Below are positions 1-11,298 of a stretch of 64,000 bases of DNA, piece by piece. Every line of letters begins with the position of its first letter. The first letter of the stretch is position 1. The stretch is from Agrostemma githago (Eukaryota; Streptophyta; Magnoliopsida; Caryophyllales; Caryophyllaceae), in NCBI GenBank assembly GCA_958450325.1, contig OY288243.1, positions 39,778,878 to 39,842,877 on the forward strand. The letters run 5' to 3'. The notes under the pieces are model-generated. The model saw only the letters and a list, made by a program, of their open reading frames with translations. It had not been told where the DNA came from and searched no databases. Position numbers and translations under genes: made by a program.

Positions 1-2617
1 CTAGGTTGAATTCTTGGAGAAGAAGAATCCAACGGAGTAATCGTGGCTTCGAGTCCTTCTTGGCTAGTAGATATTTCAAAGCGGAATGATCGGTGAAGAC
101 TATCACCGTAGAGCCGAGAAGATATGATCTAAACTTGGTGAGGGCGTACACAATAGCCAATAGCTCTTTCTCGGTCGTAGCATACCGAGCTTCGGTGTTG
201 TCGAGGGTTTTGCTAGCATAATATATGGCATGTAAGGCTTTCCCGTCCCTTTGACCTAACACGGCCCCTACCGCATAGTCACTAGCATCGCACATCACCT
301 CGAACGGCTTTGACCAATCCGGCGATTTGATAACGGGAGCGGTGATCAAGGCCTCCTTTAACCTAGCAAAAGCCTCATTGCACGCATTAGTCCATACAAA
401 TGGGGCATCCTTCAAGAGGAGTTCGGTGAGAGGCTTGGCCAATTTTGAAAAGTCTTTTATAAATCGGCGGTAGAATCCCGCATGGCCTAAGAAACTCCGA
501 ACTCCCTTGACATTCGTAGGCGGGGGCAAATGCTCGATGACTTGAAATTTTGCCCCGTCTACTTGAATGCCCCGATCTTTGATCAAGTGACCTAACACAA
601 TGCCCTCATTTACCATGAAATGGCATTTTTCCCAATTCAACACCAAGTTCACTTCTTCACATTTAGCTAACACTTTAGACAAATTTACCAAACATGACTC
701 AAAGTCTTTACCATAAACACTAAAATCATCCATGAAAACCTCAACAATAGACTCGATATAGTCCGAAAAGATGCCCATCATACACCTTTGGAAGGTGGCC
801 GGGGCATTACACAAGCCAAAAGGCATGCGTCTATATGCAAAGGTTCCATAAGGACAAGTGAATGTGGTCTTAGGTTGGTCATCCGGGTGAATCGGGATTT
901 GGAAAAATCCCTAAAAACCGTCAAGGAAGCAAAAGTGAGTGTGGGAAGCCAACCTCTCTAACATTTGGTCAATGAATGGGATTGGGAAGTGATCTCTCTT
1001 TGTAGCATTATTGAGTTTCCTATAGTCAATGCACATCCTATGACCGGTAACACACCTAGTGGGCACTAGTTCATCTCTTTCATTCTTTATGACCGTGATT
1101 CCACCCTTCTTGGGAACCACTTGAATAGGACTAACCCAATTTGAGTTTGATATGGGATATATGATCCCGGCATCAAGGAGTTTCATGATTTCTTTCTTTA
1201 CGACCTCTTGCATATTAGGATTCAACCTCCTTTGTCCTTGGACACTAGGTTTAAAATCTTCTTCTAAGTGAATCCTATGCATGCAAAAGTTGGGACTAAT
1301 CCCTTGTATGTCATCAAGACTATAACCAATGGTGCTCTTATATTTCCTCAAAACCTCAAGCAACGCATCCAATTGGTTAAACTCGAGTTTGGAATTAACT
1401 ATGACCGGACAAGACTTTTTATCGTCTAGATAGGCATAAGATAAATTAGGGGGAAGGGGTTTAAGATCAAGAGATTGTACCTCAACCGAGTAGATTCCAC
1501 AAAGTGTAGCTTGATCTTCGACCCGGTTCTCCCCATCTAGAGCCTCTTCAAGTACATCCAAGTCTTCATCCCATAGTCCATCTTTAGCTTTCTCAAGCTC
1601 CATTGTTAGGAGAGCTTCAAGAGGGTCTTTCACAAAAAATGTCTCGGTGGTATCCTCCACAATTTCGTCGAGTACATCGATTACACAACAAGAATCTTTG
1701 ATACTCGGAGTCTTCATTGTGCTATGGAGGTCAAAAGAGATCTTCTCATCTCCAATCTCCAAGGTGAATCTTCCATTCTTCACATCTATAAGGGCACCCG
1801 CCGTATGAAGAAACGGGCGTCCAAGGATGATTGGAATGTTGGCGTCCTCGGCCATATCAAGCACTATGAAATCAACCGGAACAAAGAACTTGCCTATACG
1901 AACCGGCACATCCTCTAATATGCCAAGGGGGCGCTTGATTGATCGATCCGCCATTTGGAGTGTGATGGTTGTGCATTTAAGCTCATTCATGCCTACCTTC
2001 TCACAAATGGAGTAAGGTATAACACTCACACTCGCTCCCAAATCACAAAGGGCTCTCTCGATGTGTACATTCCCAATCTTACACGGGATGGAGAAGCTTC
2101 CCGGATCCTTAAGCTTAGGTGGGGATGGTTGTAGGTACATGTCGCTCAATCCCCCCGTAAAAGCAATAGTTTCGGGATCTCCCAACGATCTCTTCCTAGA
2201 TAGGATCTCCTTCATAAACCGAGCATAGGTAGGCACTTGAGTAATAAATTCGGTAAAAGGAATAGTCACTTCTAGGTTCTTCACGAGTTCAAGAAACTTG
2301 TCGAATTGCTTGTCTGTTTTGGACTTGGCTTGTCTTGAGGGAAAAGGTAATTGAACCTTAGTAGCTTCCCTCACTTCTTTGGACTTCAATTTCTCAACAT
2401 GGGTTTCTTTTGACTTTGAGGAAGAAGTTCCCTTAGATTTGGTTTTGTCATGTGGAATGAAAGTGGACGAGGTTCTTTGCGAAGAAAGAACATTACCACC
2501 CTCGTCAATGTCTTCAACAATCACTTCTTCTCCTAAATCCGGGTTAGGGACTTCTTCATCACAAGAATCCTCTAGAGGTTGATCAACCTCTTCAAGTATA
2601 GGCTCCTCCCTTTGTTT
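1..2617 (-). pseudogene. pol: Athila pol: protease, reverse transcriptase, RNase H (partial, nonsense-broken)
   Basis: This part continues the gag reading frame. The aspartic protease core is seen near 2030-2060 (CDLGASVSVIP), followed by the LGRPFL flap-side motif near 1810. RT begins near 1270 with the PKKGG and RMCIDYRKLN blocks. A TAG at 911-913 interrupts RT just after the LDG motif. The same frame then stays open to base 1, carrying MPFGLCNAPATFQ, the catalytic FMDD and, near the left edge, RNase H motifs (CDAS, FTDHS). The TAG is the only break in this part. Integrase would lie further left. The family is clear; loss of function is inferred from the stop codons. Confidence 0.88.
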
Positions 2618-4825
2618 TCATCCATAGTCATCTTCCTTAGGCATCATTGGTGGCTCATAGCTAGAACCATTCCTCAAGGTGATAGCATTAGCGGTAGCTT
2701 GGTTCGGTGTCGTGCCTTGAGGAGGCAATTGCCCTTTTTGCCTTGAAGAACTTTCCGAGGCCACTTGAGACAATTGAGTTTCCAACATCTTCACATGAGT
2801 GTCTCTAGTCTTGTTATCTCTTTGGATTTGAGCATAGAATTCTTGTTTATTTCTTTGCATTTCCATTTGATTGCGTTGTACCTCTTGATTGCTTCTTTGC
2901 ATGTCCAACATTGTCTTTTGCATATCAAAATCGGGTGTTGGAGCTTGTTGAGTATGGGGAACATTCGCAATAGTTAGAGGAAAACCATAATCATAGGTAG
3001 GAGATTGACTCCTAGGCTTGGCATCTTGTTGTTGGTTTTGGAAGTTTCCTTGAGCTTGAAAGTTACCTTGATTTTGACCTTGAAAATTCCCTTGATTTTG
3101 GTAACCTTGAAAATTTCCTTGATTTTGGTACCCTTGGTTGTTGCTTTGAAAGCCTTGGGAGTTAGGGTTTCCTTGGAAACCACCTTGGTGAGCTTGATAA
3201 TTAAAATTACCTTGATTGTTGAAGCTTTGTTGATTGTTATAAGCACCTTGGTTTTGATAGGCGTTTGGTTGTTGAAAGTTGTTGAAAGGCCTTTGATTGC
3301 CTTGGTAGCCTTGGTTTCCTTGGTAACCTTGATTGCTTTGGTAGCCTTGATTTCCTTGGTAACCTTGATTGCTTTGGTAGCCTTGATTTCCTTGGTTGCC
3401 CCTAAAAGGGGGAGCAACATATGTTTGTCGGCCTTGTTGTTGGCCTTGTTGTTGGCCTTGTTGAGCACCTTGGAAGACTTGAGGGTTTTGGACATTTTGA
3501 GTCTTGTAAGATAGAAAAGGGTGCTTGTGAGTGTTGGCATTGTAGTAATTGGATAATGGTGTCCCTTGCTTATATGCTTGAAAAGCATTGACTTGTTCCA
3601 CATTACTCAAACACTCATAAGACTCATGCCCGAAGATTCCACAATTTTCGCACATACCATGATTTGATGGATTAAATGAAGAATCCATGGCATTGACTTG
3701 TTGCATGGTTGGTTGGGTGGAAGAACTTGTGCCTTGAAATAAGTTGGCTTGCCCTTGAAGCTTTTTGTCTATAGCATCCATATGAGTCTTCAATTGAGCA
3801 CCCAAATCGGCACTAAGTTGAGTAATAGCATCAATGTCGTGCCTTCCCCCTCTATTTACCTTCCTAGGTCTAGAATATTGGGAGTTATGCACCGCCATTT
3901 CCTCTATCCTCGCCCATGTTTGATCGTCCTCCACTTCGGTGAATCGGCCATTCGAACCCATATTAAGTATGCCCCTCGAATCTTCAAACAAACCATTCCA
4001 AAATTGTTGAACAAGAAATCACTCCGACAATCCATGATGAGGACAAGAGCGAATTAAAGCCTTGAATCTTTCCCACGACTCATAAAGCCCCTCATCGTCA
4101 CGTTGTTGAAACCCCGTGATTGAAGCCCTTAGTTGGTTGGTCTTTTCCGGTGGATAGAATTTTTGATAGAAGGCTAATGCTAGCTTCTTCCAAGTATTTA
4201 TTCCTAGAGCCGCCTTGTTGAGCTCCTTATACCATTGCTTTGCTTTACCAATCAAGGAGAAGGGGAAGAGGACCCATCGAATTTGGTCTTGGGTGATTCC
4301 CGCTTGCGAAATGGCATCGCAATAGTCGGAAAAAGCCTCCATATGTTGGTGTGGATCCTCGGTAGGTAACCCGCTAAATTGGCTCCGCTCAGCCAATTGG
4401 ATGAATGCCGTCTTGGCTATAAAGTTCCCGGTATAAGTACCTGGTATAGTGGCGGGACCGGGCAAGACATCCTCCGTGAATGACGAGTGTGAAGAGAACT
4501 TAGGCATGATGCGACGGATTGGTGATGTGGGTGTGGAACTTGGAATAGAAGAGGTTGGAGATGTAGGAGGTGAAGTGGATGGAGAGTATGCCGGTGATGT
4601 AGAATAAAATGCGCTAGAATTGTGGGTGTCGAAGAAGTTTGAAAATCCTTCGTCGGTAGCTCCTCCCGGTGGGGAATTTAGATCAATCTCTACGCTTTGC
4701 TCGGAATCTTCGCTCGTGCCCGGTTGGGAACCTCTCGATCTAACAACTGTCCTTTTTCGAAGGTTTCGGAAAAACCTTTCCGGATCTGAGTTGAAGAGAA
4801 GAGGATGGTTTCCGCCTCTAGGCAT
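2618..4825 (-). pseudogene. gag: Athila gag (nonsense-broken)
   Basis: This is the capsid/nucleocapsid precursor. The first good ATG is at 4825 (MPRGGNHPLL). A retrotransposon-gag capsid domain lies around 4030-4420, with WYKEL and FYPPEKTNQ motifs. Next comes a Gln/Asn/Gly-rich stretch with NQGYQ repeats, flanked by one CCHC knuckle (CENCGIFGHESYEC, near 3610-3655). TGA codons at 4019-4021 and 2618-2620 interrupt it, but the frame is the same before and after each, and runs on into pol. Both are one transition away from TGG. No other indel is seen, so decay here is by point nonsense changes only. Confidence 0.88.
3290..3405 (-). repeat. NQGYQ-coding minisatellite in Athila gag
   Basis: A short in-frame tandem repeat with a unit of about 15 bp, often as a 30-bp double unit. 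It encodes N-Q-G-Y-Q with G or S as the next residue and sits just downstream of the CCHC knuckle region. Similar Gln-rich repeats continue to about 3050. Unit length is a multiple of three, so copy-number change would not break the frame. Confidence 0.8.
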
Positions 4826-5018
4826 AAACTGTGGACTAGGAAACAAACGTGAGAAGTCTAGTGCTTTGTGGGCACTAGACAAGAAAGAAATAAACTCTAC
4901 ACAATGAAGAAGCAAGGAGAGATGGATGAAACACAATATGGAACACAATTTATATCGACGAAACACAAGATGGTAACTCAATCTAGAAACTAAGCAAACA
5001 AAGTCTAAACAAACACCG

Positions 5019-5036
5019 TCCCCGGCAACGGCGCCA
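5019..5036 (-). other. Athila primer-binding site (tRNA-Asp type)
   Basis: On the minus strand the 18 bases are TGGCGCCGTTGCCGGGGA, complementary to the 3' end of plant tRNA-Asp (GTC) including CCA. It lies three bases inside the LTR edge at 5040, the usual spacing for minus-strand DNA priming. Confidence 0.88.
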
Positions 5037-6066
5037 AATTGATGCGTAGATTTGTCGTCGATCCTACACCAATTAAAGCAACTATCCTAACTAGTAGCTA
5101 GGGGCAAGTCGGGTCGGTCCACGAAGACGGTAGAGAAAAGACTAGAGTATGCTTAGGTTTAAGACAAAGTCACAAGAAACAATGAGGGAAGATATTTTCT
5201 TTTGAGTTTGGATAAGACTAGAAACTAAGTTAAACAAAACTAAATGATTCGAATAGGAATGAACTAAAGCAAACAACTATAACAATATCTAAAATGGAGA
5301 TGAAATCAAATAGGTAAAGGAGTAGGGTTAGATCGAGTTCATAGACGTAATAGGCTAAGGGAAAACGAGGATCAAAGTGTCATCTAATCACTAAGGCAAG
5401 CTCGTGCTCTCGCAACTAAACGAACCCAACGATTCATGCAATTGAACACCCAAAACATGAAAAGTTCATCACAAGTCAAGCAAACATCAAGAGAGAAGCA
5501 ACAAGTAGAGTAGTATGGCCACTACCACCCTAACAAGCAATTTATCAAACACCCAACATGCAAAACTAGTGACAAGCAATAAAGACTCAACTTTTAACCA
5601 TGCTTAACCTTAATCACCCATAATTAACGTCTAATCCCCCTACTAACCCCACAAAAAGTCTACTCACTCATGACTAAACTAATACTAACATAACCAAAGG
5701 AAAATAACACAAAAGCTAAAACATTCATTATGCAAGAGAAACAAGATAAACAATATTCAAGAGATAAAGATTGAAACTTTAATGAGTAACTAAGAATAAA
5801 AGGAAAGTGATTAAGGAAATTATACCAACACAAATATGAAATGGAAAGATTGAAACTTTGCATAAAATCCAACCCAAAAGATGTTCAAAGTTGTCAAGAT
5901 TGAAACATCTAATACAAGCCTTCAAGTATCCAAAGTATCAACTAAGATTACCACTAGATTAATGCTAAGTAGTAAGTAATTAAGGAGAGTTTTGAACTAA
6001 GGTTTATCTAAGAGGCACTATTTCTCTCTAGGGTTTTGTGTCCCTTTAAAATGATTACAAGAGGGG

Positions 6067-6074
6067 TATATATA
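6067..6074 (-). promoter_or_regulatory. TATA-like box of the Athila LTR
   Basis: TATATATA on the minus strand inside the LTR, about 515 bases from the U3 start and immediately downstream (in element sense) of the palindrome cluster. Its position suggests the core promoter; no transcript evidence is available. Confidence 0.5.
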
Positions 6075-6126
6075 GTGTTCCACAAGTGAGAAAAGTGAAA
6101 GAAAGGAGTGGACTAGGAGCTGAGTC

Positions 6127-6289
6127 CTTCCCGACCGGGAAGGAATGGTCCCGACCGGGATGACACGAACCCGATCGGGACGGCTTCACAGAGGGGGCTG
6201 TTTTGCTCCATCCTTCCCGAACGGGAAGGGCTCGTCCCGTCTGGGAATCTTCCTCCTTCCCGACCGGGAAGGTATGGTCCCGATCGGGA
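6127..6289. repeat. Cluster of seven TCCCG-NN-CGGGA palindromes
   Basis: Seven imperfect to perfect palindromes occur at 6127-6142, 6149-6160, 6170-6180, 6212-6229, 6235-6246, 6255-6272 and 6278-6289. The strongest is CCTTCCCGAACGGGAAGG. They mostly fall as pairs, one long and one short site about 7 bp apart, repeated three times. The array begins about 50 bp upstream of the TATA-like box in element sense, which suggests a promoter-proximal binding-site array. Confidence 0.75.
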
Positions 6290-6592
6290 TGGGTCCTGTT
6301 TTGCTCTTCCTTGGCTTCTTATCGATGCTCGGTGTTCCGGATATCATTAAGTGGGCCCTAGGGGACTCGGGATCGAGTCTAAGCCACCGAGTCATCGCCG
6401 CTTCTCTTCTTTGGCTCCATATGCATCGGAAATGAGTCGAAATAGTTCTGTTTCTTCAAGATAGCTCTAGGAACCTAAAACAAGCTAGAAGAAGCGTAAG
6501 TAGCCTCGAAAACCGCTCCAAGGAGCGATTTCATAAGAGAAACCGGGACTAAACACAAGAAATAATCAATACAAAACACACTTATCAGATAG

Positions 6593-8740
6593 TGAGCATT
6601 ATATTATATTTTGATGGATAACATAGAACCGAGTAAAGTGTAAATAATAATATTAATTAGGATTCCTACCTAATGTTGACTTAATGGACTAATCGTGGAT
6701 TTTGGGATCATAAATCACAGTTTAAGATGTTAGCCTGAGTGTGTCGTACCATTTCAGGTCCTTGTTAATGTTTAGTAAATTTTGGTTGACATAGATTAAA
6801 CCTTGTTTCTTATGGATTAGATCGTGGATCGTTGATGTAAGGTTGTAACCTACGAACTTTGGAGTTGAATGACCTAAATTTTGGATAGATCATTGTTAAC
6901 CTTGAAGAAGAGAAACATATTGCACAACTAAAGGTTGGATTTATTGTGTTGTTTTGAGGAATACTTAATGCTAATCATCTTGATGGATTTACAGTTCAGA
7001 ACCCTTAGACCAACGAGATTATGGCTTCGTTGAGTTAATAAATATTTTAGTGGTTTCACTGTTACAATATGAAATTTGATGGAATTCTCATAAACCTTAG
7101 TCGTATTACGTGTTTGAAAAAGTGAGTATCTATCGTTACATGTCAGGCTGAGTGTGTTTAAGGTTTGGCGTACTTTCCTAACCTCTGTCAATTGATGATG
7201 TTAAGAATATGTTGATGATCATTTTTGAAGTTTTCGTGTCCGAACATTGTTAATTAGTGGATTTTATTTAGTGTTTCGTACTCGAGAAATTTGAAGTATA
7301 TCGAGTTCAGACCTTATGAGCCTTAGTGATTACGAGTTTGGGTATGTTTTGATGACCGTTGGAATCTTAATTAATGGATTTATCTAAATCATTTGTGGAT
7401 TCTTACCGTACTAATTGAAAGATTATATAATTATGTAAGACTTAATTTTGGAGGTTGTGCCAGTTGATAATTTTGGAGGTGGTAGATTGAGTAGGACCAC
7501 TTTGTACCGATATTGGACTTAGCGTTAGTTGATGGGCCAATTAGGAACCCGTGTTTGTGAGAGTCGTGCTAGGAATCTCGAGATGGTTAACTTCTTCTAT
7601 AATCCTTGAGGGCTCTTTCTGACTCTCAACTCCGTCTTGCTTTCTGTTTCTATTGAATTCTGTTACCGCATCTGTTGTTAATCCCTTTGACCTTTATCAA
7701 TTTTGGAAGCTCTTATTTTTAATTTGTTTATCCTTGTTATATTTACCCGTTAACCATTTTTCGAACTTCCTATTTTATAAAAAGTTTGACTGGTTTAAAA
7801 AAATGGATTATCGTAAAATTTTAACATTTTGAGTTATAATTTCTAATTGTGAAATTGCCGTTTTATAAAAAGTTTGACTAACTTCAACTTTTCGGATATC
7901 GTGAAATTTAACATTTTTTTAAATTATAATTTAAGAACTTTATATTTCACTTTTATTTTATCTTTGGTTGATATTTATAATTAAATCTATTTCAAAATGC
8001 CTTAATAATTTATTTTAAATTATTTTGAAATTATTTCAATTTTTTATTTTCAAGCGATCGGAATTTTATGAAGAATTTCATATTTCCAAATACTTCAATT
8101 TCTATAGGATTATTATGTAAGGTGTTTTAACATTGTCGAAATTATTTTGTATGTTCAAGTTTGATAACATTTTTGAAAACTTTCATAATTACTTTGATAA
8201 CATTTTTGAAAACTTTCATTATTACATCGATAACATTTTCGAAATTTTTACGTTTTGAAAATTGGATTTCGTTTTATTGTTGGTGGACTTTTTAAATCTG
8301 TTATTGAAAATGTTTGACGACTGGTTCGATTTTTACTAACTACAAAATTTGATTTCTCCAAACTAAATTTTGTTTCACAAGGAAAAAAAATATTATCGAA
8401 TTTCTTAATCAAATTGTTTTACTTTTGTTTTGAAAATGTTTTGGTTACCCTATTTCCGTCAAACTCGTTACAAATGCTATTTAGCGTCGTTATTTTATCA
8501 AATAACTTTACTTTACGATTTCACTAATTTAAAGATTTCAAATTCTGGGTAGCTTAGCCCAATTTCTCTTGAAATAAATATTTGCATTTGATTTCGTATC
8601 ACTTTAAAGTTGTAAAATTTTCTTTTACAACAAAATTTATATGCGAGATTTGTATCCCCATCTTTCCGAGTGGGGTAATCTTGTTTCTTTTCTTCTTATT
8701 CTTAGTTTCGAGGACGAAATTTTCTTTTAGTGGGGAGGAT
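6593..8740 (+). mobile_element. Chromovirus 3' untranslated internal region
   Basis: AT-rich sequence without a credible ORF, between the Athila insertion and a plus-strand LTR. Its right end has the motif TCGAGGACGAAAT (about 8708-8720) and a polypurine tract directly before TGTAACACCC, an arrangement typical of Tekay/Del-like chromoviruses. The chromovirus pol should lie to the left of the Athila insertion, outside the window. Nothing else is recognised in this stretch. Confidence 0.65.
8729..8740 (+). other. Chromovirus polypurine tract
   Basis: AGTGGGGAGGAT directly precedes the LTR start at 8741. This is where plus-strand priming is expected, and it shows that the following LTR is a 3' LTR rather than a solo LTR. 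Confidence 0.75.
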
Positions 8741-9426
8741 TGTAACACCCGCTATTTTTTTTGGCGTTTTATCCTTACCATTATGACTTTGTCATAACTC
8801 TGTCACATTTCGGCCTTGCGTTACACCTTTTTCCAACCTTTATTTTCATTTTTGAGTTTAATGATATTTATTTATGTTCCAAAAGATTTTAATTGTTTTA
8901 AATCTATTTATTTAATTTTCTTCGTAAACGATTTATTTTTCCGCGAGGAATTTTTTTTCTCTTCGAATTAACGTATTTAAGCTCAGATTTAAGTTATTCC
9001 TTTTTCTACAAATGTCTAAGCATATTTTTACTATATTTTCAACTAGTAAATATTTTTATTTACGAAAATTTAGCCAATAATGATTGAAATACGAAGTCTC
9101 GTAAATAATTATTTTTCTATCGGGAGGTTTACTCGAATTACTTTTAAATGCCTTTAACTATTTTTACGATTCTTCTTTTTATCAACCTAAAGAATATTTA
9201 AGCCTTTTTCCCCATGTTTTAGACCGACCCTTCTCTTAATCACACTTTTACTATGTTTTTATAATACGTTTTATTTCATTACGTTTAATGTGTAGGGTTA
9301 CAACCCTTAAACCCAAGGACCTGTTACGAGTATTAACCGAAAAGACAAAAGTAGAGGGATAACAATTATACCTTATTTGCAGCGGAACAGCGTATCAATA
9401 AGAAGTATAATAAACCCAAAATATAT

Positions 9427-9494
9427 ATAATCTCCACGGACAGAATAAATAATCTTCACGGACAAGAATAAATAATCTCCACGGACAGAATAAA
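9427..9494. repeat. Three-copy tandem repeat of about 23 bp
   Basis: Three near-identical copies of AATAATCTCCACGGACAGAA-type sequence follow one another; the middle copy differs by one substitution and a one-base insertion. They lie within the chromovirus LTR, in a block that the related LTR at 41357-44829 seems to lack. Confidence 0.65.
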
Positions 9495-9566
9495 GCACCC
9501 CAAACGTGATGCCTCCTTTGGTATCCACACGGGTACGGAACTGCGACGTATATGCTAGTATAAGGT

Positions 9567-9589
9567 TTTTGTGAGACGGTCTCACAAAA
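9567..9589. repeat. Perfect 11-bp palindrome, 1-nt centre
   Basis: TTTTGTGAGAC, one G, then GTCTCACAAAA. Such GTGAGAC/GTCTCAC palindromes can mark the fused or facing ends of small inverted-repeat transposons. No matching second end was found nearby. Confidence 0.7.
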
Positions 9590-11298
9590 TTCTCTCTCTA
9601 ATAATATATGAATCAATACACTTGTATGATTTGGTTCATCATATGAACCTTCTTATATAGGTTATATGACAGATTTGCATACATATAATCCTTAATCTCA
9701 TATGAAAATTTGCATGTTTCGGTATTTTTATCCCTTTTACGAGATTAACGATTAAATTGTTATATTAATTTGTAAAATCATAATATCCGGCCTAAACTCG
9801 TAATATATGATTATATTCTGTAAAAATGAGGCTTTTGATGTTTTTTAATTATTTGGTATTTTTCTGATATTTTAGTTATCGATTATTGAATCATTACCGT
9901 TTACGGACAAAAACGATTTAAAGCCGATTTTTTATTTCTAGTACTTAAACATTTTATTTTAATATGAAATTTCACATAGGAAAGCTTTCTAATGAAAAGG
10001 AATTTTCTGAAGTTTTTAATAATTTTCCGGATTTGTTAAGTGGGTGAATTAATTAATCACTTTAAATCATCGTTTATCGTTAAAACGGTATTTGTCGTTT
10101 TAAATTCCGATTTTCTGGTCTTTGTTTTAAATCTGGGAAAAAAAATTGGTAGATTCTGGAAAATCATGATTTTTGAGTATAATAATAATTTTTGGATATT
10201 AATACATAAATCATTTTGTAATTACTATTTTTATTTATCGTTATTGTCGAGATTAGACGATTAACAAGAAAACCCTTTAAAAACAAAGTTTATGGATTCT
10301 GGAAAATTTACTTTCTGGACAAAATGTCCAAAAATGTATTTTAGCTATTTTACGTAATTTTTGTACTATTTATTAAAGTCTTTAATTAATAGTAATGATT
10401 TTTGGACAAAATTCCAATTTATCGTTAAAATGCTTCGTCTTACCTAAAAGAATTATTTTTCCAGCAATTTTGAAAATATTTAAATCTGAAACTTTGAGAG
10501 TTAAATCACTACTTATCATATTCTAAATTTGTTTAATGGTTTAATTAAATAAAAGACGTTAAAAGATTTATTTTTACATATGCCGTAAAATCCTATTTAT
10601 GTTCATATTGTCGAAACTAATAATAATTAGGGAATTTTAGTTTTATAAATTTTGAAAACACCCTATTTAGTAGTATTAAAATGTTTAAGACATTTTTAAT
10701 CATTTTATAAACACTTGTATGATACTTCAATAATTTCATAAACTCAAATGTTCTCACTTTAACAATTAATATCGTTAAGGCCGAAAGTATTAGTTTAATA
10801 AATCTATATCGTTTACTAAAAATGTTGTGTTAATATGAACTAATATTTTCAATATTTTGAAATGATGCTATTTTTAAGAAGGTTTCTAACAGTAAAAGTT
10901 TCCTAAAATAGAAAGTTTCCTCTTTTAGAATATAATGATTACTCCTTTTATCTCCATATTGTTTATAATGATTATATCTTTTTAAATATCGATAATGGCT
11001 TGGTTTTGGAGTTGTGGAATAAGGACAAGTGTGGGGTTAGAGTAATATAGTCTAGGATGTACATTTTTGCTGTCAACTGTAAGGCTGGTGTGTCTTTATG
11101 GGGCACATTGGTTGTTGAACTGAGCATGGTTTGGGTTCAGAAGAGTGTATGTTTACCTTAAACATAGATATCGCATCGTATAAGTCGCGTCGGGTTGAAC
11201 TGGATATTGTTTGTATCCAGGAGGGAGTGTGCACTACTTAAACTAGGACCTCGCTGCACGCAGTCCTGTTATGGTTGAGTTGCCTAGTTAGAGACTAG

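Larger units (their letters stand above)
1..6587 (-). mobile_element. Athila-type Ty3/gypsy retrotransposon, left-truncated by window
   Basis: The element reads right to left: 5' LTR 5040-6587, primer site, gag, protease, reverse transcriptase and the start of RNase H, then the window edge. Athila assignment rests on the FMDD-type RT, the long single gag-pol frame, the protease/RT style and a primer site matching tRNA-Asp. The five bases after the LTR (6588-6592, GATAG) are the expected target-site copy; its partner lies outside the window. It is inserted in the 3' untranslated region of a chromovirus. Three nonsense codons show that this copy cannot make a full polyprotein. Integrase and the 3' LTR are not in view. 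Confidence 0.88.
5040..6587 (-). repeat. Athila 5' LTR
   Basis: A 1548-bp LTR read on the minus strand. It begins TGATAAGTG at 6587 and ends GCGCATCA-like (CGCATCA) at 5040, next to the primer site. It contains a TATA-like box at 6067-6074 and, upstream of it, a striking cluster of palindromes at 6127-6289. The partner LTR is outside the window, so its age cannot be estimated. Confidence 0.85.
8741..11298 (+). repeat. Chromovirus 3' LTR, left part
   Basis: The LTR begins TGTAACACCCGC at 8741. It is interrupted at 11298 by the Ogre-like element and resumes at 25208. The last five bases (11294-11298, ACTAG) are the left target-site copy of that insertion. Related sequence recurs in inverse orientation as a solo LTR at 41357-44829. 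The section about 9290-9660 has no obvious counterpart in that solo LTR and holds a short tandem repeat and a perfect palindrome. Confidence 0.8.

Noticed and set aside
2974..3603. 209-codon minus and 169-codon plus ORFs over Athila gag
   Set aside because: They are shadow frames of the NQGYQ-repeat region; codon periodicity belongs to gag.
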